Positions 11,559 through 20,077 of a DNA stretch of 42,087 bases are shown here, piece by piece. The DNA is from Basidiobolus meristosporus CBS 931.73. Taxonomy: Eukaryota; Basidiobolomycota; Basidiobolomycetes; Basidiobolales; Basidiobolaceae. The position numbers were made by a program, and so were the translations under genes. The stretch covers positions 1 through 42,087 of the forward strand of contig MCFE01000724.1 in assembly GCA_002104905.1 (NCBI GenBank), written 5' to 3'. The stretch's first letter is position 1. Every line of letters begins with the position of its first letter. A model generated the notes under the pieces. It did no database searches. It was not told where the DNA came from and saw only the letters and a program-made list of their open reading frames with translations.

Positions 11559-11655
11559 AGACTTGTTCTGTTGGATAGTGCCACATAGTGCCAGCCGGTT
11601 TATAGTGCCGGATCAATCTGGCACTCTACGGCACTATCTGGCACTATAATTTCTA
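11559..11655. promoter_or_regulatory. Left terminal/subterminal repeat cluster of the Harbinger element
   Basis: After the terminal AGACTTGTTC, three AGTGCC motifs are followed by three inverted GGCACT motifs (about 11575-11650), so the strand can fold back on itself. The fold-back derivative at 29087-29820 repeats the same motif many times. Multiple subterminal copies are a common form of transposase binding site; binding here is inference. The right end has only one GTGCC...GGCAC pair. Confidence 0.6.
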
Positions 11656-11741
11656 CCATGATGCCAGTGGTATGATACAGTTACTGGTAATTTTACTCAA
11701 TCTTACTTATGTTGCTCAGAATAGTGCTTTCCTTGCTTTAT

Positions 11742-12626
11742 TTACTCTTCATAATGCTCCAGACACATTTCTCTCAGTGGATGTCTTCTTGTATGAACAT
11801 ACTGTGCATTGATAAGTATCTTAACTATTTTACCTATTCTGCTGTTTTCTCCTATATATGACTTTCCTCTGTATTTACCTGCCAATATGCTGAATCTCTT
11901 CAGATATCCAAATGTGTGCTCTACCCTTACTCTGAAATGATTAAATATCTCATTGTAGAGCTTCTGCTTCCTGCTAAGCACACCATTCCTTGGCTTCCTA
12001 TAAGCTGTAATACATCCTAATCTCTGACAATCCTCTCCTATATAGGCCAAGTCTGCCATACATTTCTCCCCTCTACTGAATTCAGGATGATTCTCTACCC
12101 AGAGTGCTTTGTCATGCCTACTTCCAGCAAATGGCCCACTAAACCAGATGATGTTACCCTCAATGTCAGACAGTGCTTGAAACTTCACACAGTGTGCCTT
12201 GTACTTGCCAGAATAAAAGTGCCTCTGCCCTCTAGAAGGTCTGTTAATCCTCACTGGGAAGGTATCCAAAATACTCCTGATATGGAACCTGCTGCTGAAC
12301 ACTCTGGGATATGGCAGTCTATTGGAGCTTCTGAACCTAGTATTCCAAGCTTGCTCTAAGTCATTCATACCCTCTGCAAGGTGGTTCTCCATTGCTGTCA
12401 GCTGGGAATGAAAGCTTCTAGGACTTTTGTTGCCATGGATGGTGGGATGAAACCTTGTAGGGCAATAGTTCTTGTAATAGCAGAGAAGCTTAACAAGGGA
12501 TCTCCTTGAGTAGATTGGGGTTGATGGTCCACAGTACTTGGAATAAATCTCCTCCAGTGTGTCAAAAGGAAATCCAGTGGTAGTGATGGGATTGATGAGA
12601 AAAGACCATTCAGATGAGTAAGTCAT
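11742..12626 (-). CDS. Harbinger transposase (DDE_Tnp_4 / HARBI1-like)
   Basis: 294 aa. A DDE-type nuclease would cut and rejoin the element ends in the nucleus. Visible motifs: DTFPVRI (Asp121), the GSRHDKAL block (Asp172), ADLAYIG (Asp192) and VRVEHTFGYLKRF (Glu236). The order and spacing fit the catalytic core of DDE_Tnp_4 proteins, with Asp121, Asp192 and Glu236 the likely triad. In copies 2 and 3 the Asp192 equivalent is Asn. The protein is shorter than typical family members (often 350 aa or more). Upstream on the minus strand, about 12690-12790, lies a further coding-like stretch (ADDFCDIMMGYMAIDGDL) conserved in copy 2, so an N-terminal exon may be spliced on. If so, ATG 12626 would lie in intron sequence rather than being the real start. 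Confidence 0.88.
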   Translation of the reverse strand: MTYSSEWSFLINPITTTGFPFDTLEEIYSKYCGPSTPIYSRRSLVKLLCYYKNYCPTRFHPTIHGNKSPRSFHSQLTAMENHLAEGMNDLEQAWNTRFRSSNRLPYPRVFSSRFHIRSILDTFPVRINRPSRGQRHFYSGKYKAHCVKFQALSDIEGNIIWFSGPFAGSRHDKALWVENHPEFSRGEKCMADLAYIGEDCQRLGCITAYRKPRNGVLSRKQKLYNEIFNHFRVRVEHTFGYLKRFSILAGKYRGKSYIGENSRIGKIVKILINAQYVHTRRHPLREMCLEHYEE

Positions 12627-12689
12627 ATTAAAATTGATGGATGATCGTATGGAGGTGGTTTGAATTGATTCGGCACAATCTGCATTATT

Positions 12690-12840
12690 TATCTGATTTT
12701 AACACATTATGGTTAAATCTCCATCAATTGCCATGTATCCCATCATTATGTCGCAAAAATCATCCGCAAACAATGCCTTGGTACTTTTATTGATGCTTTA
12801 ATCATAGGTCTATAATCAAATAGGAAATCTGCAATTGATG
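12690..12840 (-). other. Candidate upstream exon of the Harbinger transposase
   Basis: The minus strand reads FADDFCDIMMGYMAIDGDL in a frame ending at a stop near 12705. Copy 2 (about 34285-34360, plus strand) preserves nearly the same peptide (FEDDFCNIMMGYKAIDGDL) and follows it with AG/GTAAAG, a good donor. A CTCATCAG acceptor before the conserved ITTTGF block in copy 2 would define an intron of roughly 110 bp. Copy 1 has lost both consensus sites. Splicing is inference. Confidence 0.4.
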
Positions 12841-12984
12841 TGATCTGATCCGTGTCAACGCAATCCAAGATGCATCATGCATAATATATGGAAAACTCAA
12901 CAATCACTTTAGTTTTCATATATATTTCATATAAGACCAGGTTGATGCCAATATACTGCTGTATAAGTATCCAAATCCGTTGCT

Positions 12985-13875
12985 ATGGTCCCCATACCAA
13001 GCCTCAACTCATCTTTAGTACAACCCAGACAAAACCCATCCCCCAGCTCACAAGCGCGGTCCGGACCAGAAAAGTCAATGTCGGATCCGTTCGAGATCTT
13101 GCCAAATGATTTTAGTACGGCCCAAGTGTCTATGATGAGCCTTCATACAGATATTTGGGCACTACTGATTAATCTAGCAGAACTAGATACCTCAGAGAGT
13201 CGACAAAGATGGAAGAATTTGAGTAGAAAGCTGTGGCATGAGTTCTACATCAAGATGCCAGCCAATGTATGTAAAAAGATATATAACAAGACAAGTATTG
13301 AAATCAAGAATGAGCTGAGAGTGAGGGGATTTGACAAGGAAGCCGCGCGGGAACGATTTTGCGCGCAATTTGCACAGTACGGGCCGGACGCGTCCGTTTG
13401 TGCCTCAACTTTGGGAACCAAAGAGATTTTGAATGAGTTTTTGCCTCAAATGACTAATGTACTACGTGATATATTAGTAGAGCTAAGTGGCTTCCAAGAG
13501 CAATATACACAGGACTCATCCAGGCAACAGCTCCAAAGTATCAGACAGAGGGTAAGTGAATACCTTGAGGAATCAGATGGTGAGCTTCAGGAGGAAGAAT
13601 ACAGACCGCAAGCAACATTGTCCAGATCGCACCAGCACGCCTTGCTGGATTCCCTACCATCTCTTGCAACCACAGCGCGCCGGCGCACGTCAGTCCAGAC
13701 CACGCCAACACCCTTTACCAGAACGCCCCGCGTCAAGTCAATGCGCATTGAGTCAACGCGCGTTGGGTCAACGCGCGCGCTTCAGAGCAAAACTACCAGA
13801 ACTCGCCAAACTGCTCATTTAGACACAAGTCCATTGGAGCGGACCAAGTCACGTCAACATGCCGCATCACATTGA
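12985..13875 (+). CDS. Harbinger ORF2, N-terminal and middle part (unknown function, probably truncated)
   Basis: 296 aa open frame, divergent from the transposase. The likely native start is Met32 (MSDPFEILP, 13078), because sequence before it is low-complexity. The body is helical and charged (KMPANVCKKIYNKTSIEIK) and the C-terminal third is Arg/Ser/Thr-rich and basic. No Myb/SANT signature, which accessory proteins of this superfamily often carry, is evident to me. TGA at 13873-13875 ends it; copy 3 reads CAG there, and the frame resumes downstream after a 1-bp difference near 13926. The intact protein was therefore probably about 420 aa. Copies at 33334-34010 (-) and 36791-37170 (+) show it belongs to the element. 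The interior is unusually CpG-rich. Confidence 0.7.
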   Translation: MVPIPSLNSSLVQPRQNPSPSSQARSGPEKSMSDPFEILPNDFSTAQVSMMSLHTDIWALLINLAELDTSESRQRWKNLSRKLWHEFYIKMPANVCKKIYNKTSIEIKNELRVRGFDKEAARERFCAQFAQYGPDASVCASTLGTKEILNEFLPQMTNVLRDILVELSGFQEQYTQDSSRQQLQSIRQRVSEYLEESDGELQEEEYRPQATLSRSHQHALLDSLPSLATTARRRTSVQTTPTPFTRTPRVKSMRIESTRVGSTRALQSKTTRTRQTAHLDTSPLERTKSRQHAASH

Positions 13876-14255
13876 ACTCAGCCAAGGGCCATCTCAACGT
13901 GTCAAGGCGTGCCTGCGCGTGCCGTTTGCCTGACCATCAGCAAGTTACTTCTGGTGAACTGACTGATGATGACCAACATGAAGTGACTCAACCACCAAAG
14001 CCCTTGGCAAGTAAAAGAACGCGTCAGCACGTGGCACTACAGGCTGGTTCAGTTGGTTCAGTTGGTTCAGTCGGAGCAATTCAGCGTGGCCAAGCTGCAG
14101 CATTGCACTCATCAACTAGGAGGCAAAATACTGACTACAAATACACAAGTAGCCAAGATGATAGTCAGCCAGGAAGTAGTATAGGTGTGCAAAGTGAGTC
14201 ACTACCAAATGCTTCAGTAGTAATCCCTGTGAGAAAAAAACCCAGGAGAAGATGA
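13876..14255 (+). pseudogene. Harbinger ORF2, C-terminal part after stop and frameshift
   Basis: Continues the ORF2 coding sequence in a shifted frame: PDHQQVTSGELTDDDQHEV, a GSV tripeptide repeat (AGSVGSVGSVGA), STRRQNTDYKY, and a basic end RKKPRRR that resembles a nuclear localisation signal. Copy 3 (36830-37054) and copy 2 (31539-31730, minus) carry the same C-terminal segment, with SGELADND and SAELTDDD. Copy 3 has one extra base in the linking region, which places the frameshift of copy 1 near 13926. An independent small gene starting at ATG 13872 is less likely. Confidence 0.6.
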
Positions 14256-14739
14256 TGCGATTGCTTTGAATCGCTCACATTTGTAATGATCCCAACAACC
14301 CTTTTTTTTTGCGATCTGAATCAAGCCATCGCAAATCAGTGATCTTCAAATTTTTGATACAAGTAATATCAAGGTCGTCTCACATTTGAGACAGAACCCC
14401 TATAAATAAACACCCTGCATATATATACGTCATCTGTAATACCAGTGCAGCTATTGGATCTGTTTCGCACCTACACGATCACTTGCGTGCTAGCTATGAC
14501 ACCTTGCCCAATCACTAGGATCAGGGATTTACTTGCTCAATGGGCAAAATGGGATATTTGATGGCAAATCAGGTAGCTTTTTCAGTAGTCAATGAGCCAA
14601 TTGGGGGCTGCCAGCTTCAGGATACTTTTGGACCAATTAACCACTGAGATACCGCTCAATTGGAGTGAGGGTAACCAAAATGGTAAGTATCAGTGTAGTT
14701 TATAGTGTGATACACATTTATTTCCATTTACATTAAAGA

Positions 14740-14998
14740 AACATATCCAAATACCGGATTTTACCTGCCATTATAGCGGTATCCGATTGCGCACGTGATG
14801 CAAGCATTACAAGTTGGCGCAATCATCCGCGCCAACCTCATCGTGTCAGATTGTGCCATAGTGTGCGAGATCGTCCCGCATAGTGCGAAATCGTCCAAGA
14901 ACGATCCTGCCTTCTGGTAGCTATAATATCTCGCCCGATTGTTCTTTGCAACCGCGGATTGCGCCGCGTGCCCTGGCACGGTACGATGGAACAAGTCT
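14740..14998. repeat. Right terminal region of the Harbinger element (CpG-rich)
   Basis: About 24 CpG sites in 240 bp, extreme for this window. Its inverse in copy 2 (30515-30770) aligns along the whole length but has TpG or CpA at about 20 of these sites. The terminal bases are GAACAAGTCT. Confidence 0.8.
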
Positions 14999-15087
14999 AA
15001 TTACTTTTATAGTAACTCTTCCTTATCTGGAAGTCACTTTCCTTTCTGAGAAAATATCCCCTAATATAGAAGTTATGAACTCCCCTT

Positions 15088-15238
15088 TAACCTAAAGGGG
15101 TGTGTTGTAGAAGTCTCTAATGGGGTCTTTAGACCTAAAGGGGTGTCTTTAGAGTAAAGGGGCTTCTTTAGATAAAGGAGTTTCTTAAAGGGGCCTCTAA
15201 AGGGGTGTCTAAAAGGGTTTCTTAGAGGGGTCTTTTCC
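15088..15238. repeat. Degenerate minisatellite with AAAGGGG units
   Basis: About nine imperfect units built around TAAAGGGGTGTCTTTAGA, with variants such as taaaggggcttctttagata and taaaaggg. It lies in the right part of LTR C. Unit length drifts between about 11 and 25 bp. AGGGG is also the core of the yeast stress-response element, but a function here is not supported. Confidence 0.7.
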
Positions 15239-15913
15239 AGCAGAAAAGTGGTAGTTTCTTGTAGAACTTGGATTGGATTCTTGTGAGCTTTGCAGTCTCT
15301 TTACTGATGTAGTACCAATCAAAGTCAGAATACTCAACAGTGCAAGTGATGCAGAGGAAGTATTATAACCTTTAAACTTGTAATTGTAGTGTGAAGATTC
15401 TGGAAAGAGAGGCTCACTCTTTATTTTTCAGCTGGGGAAGTCATACTTATGAAAATTCTGAAGGATCAAAGTTTTTGGGCGCTTGCGCAAGCAATACACT
15501 TGATACAAAGCTAAAATTTTGCAGTGGCGCAGATCTGAGATAGGTGCAGCACCTTTAAGAGATCTCATGTGATTTGATTGGCTGGTTTGAAAGTTACATG
15601 CAATCAAAGTCACCATAGTAATCCTAGCAATAAGGCATAGTATATATAATAATTGGACTCTTTTGGTCATAACTCCTTAGGTACCGCTTCAAGTGAGCTG
15701 TAATTTGAAACATGTGTTGACTACTATGTGTTCTGTATGACATAATATTCTTGGGCGGATTGCCTGTCAGGGTCTGGAGCATTTGTTCTTCAAGGTTGGA
15801 AATTCTTGATCTTTCACTTGTGTGTTACAATAGCAAAAAGCAAAATAAAGAAATGAGTGCAATATTGGTTTAGAGACATTGTAGTAGTGGAATACTTTCC
15901 ATTACCACAGTTC

Positions 15914-16274
15914 TTGTACAGGCAAAGATACTTTTCTGTCTTTGTAAGTATTGACTACCACTGCATTCTTATCAAGTCCTGCTGGTGGAGTTTACAATTA
16001 TTTTGACTTTGGAAGCTTTAGTACATTGTCGTCTCAAAGGATGCTAAATTCAGCACACATATCTGTTAAGATGCCAACTAAGTTGGAGATTGAAGCTCCA
16101 TAGCTTTCCCTTGACAAGCTTGTGGGCTTATTCCCCCTCATAATGGATTAGAGACAAAACCAAGAATTCCTAGCCAGCTTTTTCCAAAGGTTATTGCACC
16201 CAGTGAGCACTCCACACATAAAGCACCTGAGAAGTGCTGGATGTATTGCCCCCTTGGACTTATACACCACCACA
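15914..16274 (+). repeat. gypsy A solo LTR, right part (split)
   Basis: Resumes at ttgtacaggcaaagatac directly after the second GTTC and runs to the canonical end TATACACCACCACA. It matches 20786-21147 and 32975-33333. It is the U5 side of the LTR begun at 10620. Confidence 0.88.
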
Positions 16275-16791
16275 CCATCACAAGATTGTGTAGATGGTCA
16301 TTAATTCCAAGCTGCTGGTATTATTGTGGTCTCCTGATGGGATCTTGACAGCTGATGCAGATTGGATTCACCTGCAGGACCATATTATTTTTCATAGGGT
16401 GTATGTACCTGTGCAGATCAGTACAATATATATTTGCTATTACCATTGAATTGAATCCAGCTCAAATCACTCAGCACATGCCTCACATTAATCATGAAGA
16501 TATGCCAATGGCTGTGGCATTATATTGCACAAATATTTGGTCATGTCTCATCACAGATGTTTCTAAGTTGCTTTTGATTGGTCTCTGCCATATCTCTCAG
16601 CTTCCCATTTTGAACACCCAACCACCTCCTACCTTTGGGAGCATTGCTGTACTATAGCCACTTTCACATACTTGTTAGTTTTAAACTTGAGCAGTGTACC
16701 TGATTTTCATACATACAGTTTGGTTTATTGGGTTGAATATTCAATTTCAACTCAGATGTAGATTGCACTAACCCAAACAAGTCTACATACC
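16275..16791. other. Unassigned interval between solo LTR A and gypsy B remnant
   Basis: A 100-aa plus-strand ORF (16355-16657) has no recognisable motif and its start is arbitrary. No repeat partner was found elsewhere in the window. Confidence 0.45.
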
Positions 16792-17161
16792 TGTATTACA
16801 AGTTTTGATATAAGAGTTGTAGAGGAATACAGAGTTTAGCCAGTATTTTATTCACTAATACTTGGACGTATTTTTATTGAGGTTCAAGCAGCTCCTCATA
16901 TACATTTTGCTAGATCAATTGCTGACTAATTATATTTCCTAATATAGGTTATGGATGGTGACTTGTATGATTGCATCCTCATCACCCATTAGATCCTACT
17001 TAATACATCTATTTCTGTCTGATATTGATTAGCTGATTCATGTACTGACTGATACTACAACTTGGATAGATAACACTGATATATTGATAGGCTAAACATA
17101 AAACTAACTAATTTGACTAAAAAATAAACTAACTTACATATTCAAGCAGTAGATTGTAACA
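16792..17161 (-). repeat. gypsy B 3' LTR (old copy)
   Basis: About 370 bp from TGTATTACAAG to TTGTAACA, matching 37175-37542. On the minus strand it has AATAAAAATA (near 16873) and a TATA-like run (near 16900). The adjacent ttctcccctact (17162-17173) is the inverse of the polypurine tract AGTAGGGGAGAA. Confidence 0.85.
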
Positions 17162-17173
17162 TTCTCCCCTACT

Positions 17174-19535
17174 AATGGTGAGAGGGTTCCCTTAAATCTC
17201 TTTTCTTGTGATACCAATATCATGATGGATCAGTATTGCCAGTAGGTCTTGCAAGCTTGAGTCTGTGTCTATGAACTAAATCTTCCCTGATATTCCCTTG
17301 TTTGTCCACAAGTTAGTAAGTTGCAAATAAACATTCTCTGATGATCTTGAAAGGTCCCATTCATTGTGGCTAAAACTTCTTCCAAGTGTTGTTTCTCAGC
17401 AGTGCAAATTTCCCAACTGTCAATGTTTCAGATGATATACTCTCATCAAATATCTACTTTATCTTTGCTGCACTTTGAGATCCTTTGGCCTGTGCCCCTT
17501 GTTGTCTTTGCTCCAGCTGCTGGCCTCTATTTGGCTGACAGGGCTCATCTTCTAATGTGACTGTAAGCTTTGGTTGTGTAAGATCTCTGGGAATCCTTGG
17601 TTCACATCCACACATAGAGTAAAGTGGCAATTGTTAGGTGGTGTTGTCTACTCTAACTCTGCATGCAAAGAGTGGTTGGTCTATATACTCATCCCATCTA
17701 CCAATGCCTCCATTTGCATACTTGGTCAGCATTTTTCAAATAATCCATTAAGCTGCTCAGTGACTTTATTAGTTCTAGGATGATGTGCTGAGGTTTTCAT
17801 GCGTTTGATCTGCTGCATTTCTTGGTAAGACTCATTTATCTTTTTGATCTCTTAATCCACCTCATTGTGAATGGCTTTGTACCTGAAGTGTTTTGATAAC
17901 AAGCTGGGTCAATCAAATTCATGCTCTAAGCTGAGTGGTGCTACTTGCTATAGTCTGATAAAGCATCAGAAACCATGTTGCTTTTCCCAAGACAGTAGAC
18001 AATATCCAGGTCAAATTACTAATTGTACTCAACCCACCTTGTCATTCTTCTGGATAGCAAACTGTAGGTACAGTTATACTTGAGTGAGGCATGATCAGTC
18101 TTCACAGTACACTTGACTCCATGAGAATTGGACCTCCAGGCAAGCAGTGTATTATTGCAAGCATCTCCTTCTCATACACTGGATAGTTCTAATCTGACAC
18201 TTGAGCATCTGCAAGGCAGTCTCACAGGCTTTGTTGCACTTCAAGGTGTTGTCTTTCTTGAGGACAGCAGTTAAAAGGGCTGCAATACTTGCAAAAAACT
18301 TTACAAATTTCCATCAATAGGAGGCCATTCTAATGAATGATCTGAGTTCTATCATGTAATGGGGCTGCTTTAAATTCTTGATGACTACAAGCTTCCTGTG
18401 GCCCAAGGCTGCTACTGTGCTAATGACTATGTGTCCCAGGTATTTAATGTGTTCCTTCAGAAATTCACACTTTGCTTGCTTGCCATATAACTTGTTCTCT
18501 TTTACCCTAAGAAAAAAAAATAAGAAAAGGTCAGCAGAATACCATCATTAAATCAAATGAATTCCAGGTTTCTCAAATCTGATAACTAGTATTGTTGCAT
18601 GCACTAGAAGCTTGGCAGACACGCAGACTCAAACTAGACTTGGCATTCAGCTGCCCACTACTTCCATCAAAAGTTGCAACTGGATATTTCAACAGAAAGC
18701 ACGGTTTGAATACCAGCTAAATACCATTAGAGTACTAGCGGAGTACCGGCTGAAAATGAGATGGATTCCAGGGTTGAGATTCTTCATAAGGATAGCTTCT
18801 TCAAGACCTCTTCAATATGAGCCAAGCGGTCCTCTTCTGTCTTGCTGTAAATCAGAATGTCCTCTAGATACATTACCACAAACTTCTCTGAGTATTCTTG
18901 GAAGATGGTTTGCATCAAGGTCATGAATATTGCAGGGGCATAAGTGTGGCCAAAGCTCATGACTTAGTACTCAGAATGCCCATATCTGGCTCTGAATGCT
19001 GTCTTAGGTATGTCTTCTGGTTTCACCTTAATCTGGGTGTATCCTAACATGAGGTCAATCCTGCTGAATTTAGTGGCTCCATTGAGTTGGTCCAAAAGCC
19101 CATTACTCCAAGGTATGTAGTGCTTATTTCTCATTGCAACTGAGTTGAGGGATCTGCAGTCAATGCACATCCCAAGTGTACCATTGATCTTTTTCACAAA
19201 CAGTGCTGGTGCTCTCCAAGGTGACTTGTTAGGTCTGATGAATTTTTGCTTCAGTAACTGAACTATTTATCTGTTCATTTCTTCCAATTCAAATGGACTC
19301 ATTCTATAAGGTGTCTTGCTCACTGGAGGGCAATCTCCTAAGTTAATGACATGATTCACATCTCAGACTGGTAATAGGCTTACAGGTTCCTCTGGAAACC
19401 TATCTAAGTATTCCTGCAGTAGAGTCTGGCCTCCTGGGGTGCTGGAGTAGGGACTCCACCTATAATACCAGCATGAGGAACATCTGGGTACCTTTGTTAA
19501 ATACTCTATAGAGCTCTGTCTTGCTAAGTCTCACC
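17174..19535 (-). pseudogene. gypsy B pol remnant, many frameshifts
   Basis: Minus-strand coding fragments include the integrase C-terminus (near 17180-17500), the integrase core end (near 17640-17800), RNase H/connection (17900-18250), and RT. The clearest RT frame is 18964-19197, with MCIDCRSLNSV and FSRIDLMLGYTQIKVKPEDI. These are the [11 protein letters not shown] and [13 protein letters not shown] blocks of gypsy RT with substitutions, including Phe to Cys. The catalytic YLDD region lies right of the MITE, near 18860-18875, and reads poorly. No domain is complete. Confidence 0.85.
18505..18792. mobile_element. TA-flanked MITE, copy 1
   Basis: 288 bp interrupting gypsy B RT. The uninterrupted homologue (39567-39575) reads ctcttagcttc; here TA (18503-18504) and TA (18793-18794) flank the insert. 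Ends are CCCTAAGAAAA and, inverted, TCCTTATGAA. A subterminal run of short repeats (taccagc, taccatt, agtaccgg) lies at 18710-18755. TA duplication and no coding capacity suggest a non-autonomous Tc1/mariner-type element. Confidence 0.75.
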
Positions 19536-19691
19536 ATACATCCATTCTTGCAACAACATAATATACAGTGGAACCTCCAATCCAGGCATAATCTCAGGGC
19601 ATGCTTAAAGTTGTGTAGTTAGCTGATAACATCCATTTTGTCAAATAAAAAATTGCTTTTTAAAAAATTTGGAGAGAAAATCAAAAATATT
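19536..19691. other. Short unassigned junction
   Basis: Lies between the last recognisable gypsy B sequence and the coding-like fragment that follows. AT-rich from 19640. No feature seen. Confidence 0.4.
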
Positions 19692-20077
19692 TTATTTGTT
19701 CATCTTTGGGAGTTTGGCATGACACATATTGCAGAGAAGGTTGTAGTTGCTCAAAAGCATTGCATCTTTGACTTCAAGGGCATGGACATCATCATTGCCA
19801 ACAATGTAACCAATCTTCTTGCAGGTGGTAAAACACACAGGGAAACCTTTCTTAAGTACAATGTCACAGGTGAAAGCATAGTTGTCTGGGTCACTGGGAT
19901 GAGGTTCCCAGAAGACTTAGTAGTACCAGGAGCCTTGGGGGCTCTAGGGGCAGGCTTTTTTCTGATCTTAATAAAATCACCAAGATAGTTGGAGCTGAGA
20001 TTTTTTGGCGCATTTGAGGACAACATCAGGATCCAAACCTTCTTTGACAAGTTTGCTGGTGAAGTCAGACAGGATAG
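19692..20077 (-). pseudogene. Unidentified coding-like fragment, broken by frameshifts and by LTR A
   Basis: Reading leftward from 20077, three adjoining frames give protein-like text. First GLDPDVVLKCAKKSQ; then a basic Pro/Ala/Lys linker, IRKKPAPRAPKAPG; then CDIVLKKGFPVCFTTCKKIG, IVGNDDVHALEVKDAM and LLCNMCHAK, ending at TAA 19692-19694. Cys residues form C-X10-C-X3-C and C-X2-C groups that could bind metal, which is inference. It does not resemble the gag, protease, RT, RNase H, integrase or DDE domains seen here. The 5' end is cut by the gypsy A LTR at 20078. It could be a decayed host gene or a captured gene fragment; I do not recognise it. Confidence 0.4.

Larger units (their letters stand above)
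11559..14998. mobile_element. PIF/Harbinger-type DNA transposon, copy 1 (full length)
   Basis: 3440 bp. The ends are AGACTTGTTC and its inverse GAACAAGTCT. Flanking 3-bp sites are ATT (11556-11558) and AAT (14999-15001), one mismatch. The boundaries are confirmed by copies 2 and 3, which end at the same bases. Two genes diverge from a central spacer: transposase on the minus strand and ORF2 on the plus strand. This is the usual two-gene plan of the superfamily. It is the only copy with an uninterrupted transposase frame and a CpG-rich interior, so it is the youngest copy seen. ORF2 is broken, so it may no longer be autonomous. Confidence 0.88.
11326..15909. mobile_element. LTR C: 1.14-kb TG...CA insertion in the gypsy A LTR, hosting a Harbinger element
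   Basis: The gypsy A LTR breaks at GTTC (11322-11325) and resumes after a second GTTC (15910-15913). The insert begins TGTTGTG and ends CCACA, related inverted ends typical of an LTR. Removing the Harbinger element (11559-14998) leaves about 1144 bp, a plausible solo LTR. The right part has a TATA-like run (near 15640) and AATAAA (near 15846). The family is not otherwise present in the window. The solo-LTR reading is inference; the insertion and 4-bp duplication are seen directly. Confidence 0.65.
16792..19535 (-). mobile_element. gypsy B remnant (3' LTR, integrase end, RNase H, RT)
   Basis: Collinear with 37175-40310 of the better gypsy B, in the same orientation. Deletions relative to it: integrase core N-half (about 38240-38750), part of RNase H (about 39090-39270), and everything beyond the start of RT, so gag and the 5' LTR are absent. 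A TA-flanked MITE sits in RT. Identity is visibly lower than between gypsy B LTRs, so this copy is much older. Confidence 0.85.

Noticed and set aside
12087-12359. Plus-strand ORFs opposite the transposase (also 36445-36672)
   Set aside because: They are antisense shadows of the transposase frame and are conserved only because the sense strand is.
15088-15238. G-quadruplex or telomere-like repeat
   Set aside because: Loops between GGGG runs are long and irregular, and the unit does not match a TTAGGG telomere repeat.
10620-16274. 10620-11325 and 15914-16274 as two independent truncated LTRs
   Set aside because: They are complementary without overlap or gap and are joined by matching GTTC duplications.
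16355-16657. 100-aa ORF as a host gene
   Set aside because: No motif, no partner copy, and no start context that stands out; length is within chance for this composition.
19638-19988. Plus-strand 116-aa ORF over the unidentified fragment
   Set aside because: The minus-strand frames give more protein-like text with clustered Cys residues and a natural stop; the plus frame looks like its shadow. This choice is not certain.
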